NCBI GenBank assembly: GCA_029856055.1
Contig: JAHQWF010000066.1
Span: 1 to 24,868, forward strand
DNA length: 24,868 nt
Reading direction: 5' to 3'
Source: Candidatus Njordarchaeota archaeon
GTDB lineage: Archaea; Asgardarchaeota; Njordarchaeia; Njordarchaeales; Njordarchaeaceae
The position numbers were made by a program, and so were the translations under genes. The notes below the pieces were generated by a model that was not told where the DNA came from, did not search any database, and saw only the letters and a list, made by a program, of their open reading frames with translations. Shown one piece after another: positions 23,733 through 24,868 of the stretch. Position 1 is the first letter of the stretch, and the number at the start of each line of letters is the position of its first letter.

Positions 23733-24868
23733 ATGATTATTATTAAGGATCCTTTGTATGGCTATGTTAAATTTGAGGACAACTTATCCGTCATCCTGGA
23801 CTCCACGGCTTTTCAACGATTGAGACGAATTAAACAAGTTTTTGGTAGTGATTTCGTTTATCCCTCCGCAAATCACACTCGATTCGAACATAGTTTAGGT
23901 GTTGGTTATTTAGCTGGTAAAGTGGCGGAACACATAGAGAGAATACTGTTGGAGATAGGAGAACCATTAACCCGCGAAGATAAACTATCACTAATTATTG
24001 CTGGATTATTGCATGATGTGGGACATGGACCCTTTAGCCATGCTTTCGAGGGCTTTTTATCTAAACTACAAATGAATCATGAGAATTTCACTCGTATAAT
24101 AATTCTTGATGTGTTATCTCGTCAGATAGAGAAACTAGGTCTTGATCCCGATTATATCGCTGAGCTAGCTGCTGGATATAAATTACAGAAAGCCATTAAA
24201 AGACCATTCATGAAGCAAATAATTGGTAGCGCTATTGATGTTGATAAACTGGATTATTTGAGAAGAGATTCATATCACGCTGGTACTTTTTATGGTCTAA
24301 TAGATATTGACAGGATAATAATGCACCTACGTGTTTTTGATGGGCAATTATGCGTCGATGAAAAAGCAAGAGAAGTATTAGAGTCTATGATTATGGGGAG
24401 AACACTGGCTTTTGAAGCCATTTATTATCATAAGACATCTAGATCAGCCCAAATCCTTATAGATCGCGCGATTAACGCCTCTGCAGAAGAACTTAATTTA
24501 TATGAAATAAAAGATGATATAGAAAAATTCTTATCTCTAGATGACTACTCCATGTGGTATCTTCTATTACAAAATCCAAAATCTAGAGAATATATTGAGA
24601 TGCTAGCTTCACGAAGATTACTAAAAGTGGCATGGGAGATAACTGGTATTGTGGATCAAAAAACAAAGAATATCATGAATTGGCTGATTAATCCGAAAGT
24701 GAGAAGCGAACTTGAAGAAATAATTGCTAATGAAGCAGGAATAGACCCAAAATATGTAGCAATAGATTTGCCATCATTGCCTAATATCCCTTATCGACAC
24801 TGGATAGGAGGCGAGGAAAGGCCTATGGAGATTCCTATACTTACTAAAATCGATGATGAGTGGAAAAT
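23733..24868 (+). CDS. HD-domain phosphohydrolase, SAMHD1/dNTPase-like (3' end missing)
   Basis: Open from ATG 23733 to the window end, 378 codons with no stop. It is close to the SAMHD1/COG1078 group: DPLYGYVKF (6-14), FQRLRRIKQVFG (27-38), HTRFEHSLGVGYLAG (48-62), LLHDVGHGPFSHAFEG (92-107) and IDVDKLDYLRRDSYHAG (168-184). The HD metal ligands His53, His94, Asp95 and Asp169 are all present. Members of the group hydrolyse dNTPs to nucleosides and triphosphate, or act on related nucleotides. The SAMHD1-like allosteric dGTP residues cannot be judged by eye. GAGGT ahead of the start is a fair ribosome site, and the PRC-barrel gene is immediately upstream. Confidence 0.88.
   Translation, partial: MIIIKDPLYGYVKFEDNLSVILDSTAFQRLRRIKQVFGSDFVYPSANHTRFEHSLGVGYLAGKVAEHIERILLEIGEPLTREDKLSLIIAGLLHDVGHGPFSHAFEGFLSKLQMNHENFTRIIILDVLSRQIEKLGLDPDYIAELAAGYKLQKAIKRPFMKQIIGSAIDVDKLDYLRRDSYHAGTFYGLIDIDRIIMHLRVFDGQLCVDEKAREVLESMIMGRTLAFEAIYYHKTSRSAQILIDRAINASAEELNLYEIKDDIEKFLSLDDYSMWYLLLQNPKSREYIEMLASRRLLKVAWEITGIVDQKTKNIMNWLINPKVRSELEEIIANEAGIDPKYVAIDLPSLPNIPYRHWIGGEERPMEIPILTKIDDEWK

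Noticed and set aside
1..24868. CRISPR array, insertion sequence or prophage
   Set aside because: No repeat-spacer pattern, transposase, integrase or phage gene was seen; nearly all genes are housekeeping or small unknowns.

Overview
The window is a gene-dense piece of an AT-rich archaeal chromosome. Archaeal identity rests on several genes: an archaeal-type alanyl-tRNA synthetase with an N-terminal zinc module, Taw3, Lhr helicase, aIF5A, type II methionine aminopeptidase, eS1 (S3Ae), TBP, archaeal D-aminoacyl-tRNA deacylase (DTD2 type) and RFC small subunit. GGTGA-type Shine-Dalgarno sites, frequent TTG/GTG starts and TATA boxes agree. Box C/D guide RNAs suggest a thermophile. A Ras-like GTPase, a longin-like/MglA-type GTPase fusion and a possible E2-fold protein suggest the TACK/Asgard side of the archaea. 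That placement is inference; no rRNA gene is present to settle it.

Layout. 1-141 is the tail of an unidentified gene. 142-1730 holds a small coiled-coil gene, a doubtful 53-codon ORF, and an Era-like GTPase followed by its usual DUF2073 partner. 1738-5314 carries alaS and taw3 on the minus strand. A plus-strand C/D guide RNA (about 5441-5503) lies between taw3 and lhr. 5512-9916 is a minus-strand series read in the order zinc protein, putative UBC/E2-fold protein, two tandem C/D guide RNAs, a 131-residue helical protein, then lhr. One of the two RNAs is enclosed by a long GC-rich stem.

10090-14286 is the least familiar part. A 43-residue basic protein is followed by a 629-residue helical-repeat protein and, 15 bases on, a GTPase with a longin-like N-terminal domain. 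A convergent gene, overlapping tail-to-tail by 30 bases, encodes a zinc-ribbon, coiled-coil, PH-like and SHOCT-like protein. The architecture resembles a membrane-recruited GTPase module with a solenoid partner and is my best candidate for an undescribed system.

14530-17112 is an information-processing block (aIF5A, MetAP, uS11, eS1). Then come tbp, an OB-fold gene and an MTA phosphorylase (minus strand). Next are uS13-uS4 and DTD2 (plus), a Ras-like GTPase and rfcS (minus), then a PRC-barrel gene and a SAMHD1-like HD phosphohydrolase cut by the window end (plus). uS11 is not in its usual place beside uS13-uS4. I found no tRNA, rRNA, CRISPR array, insertion sequence or prophage. The only gene-poor stretch over 300 bases is 467-789.
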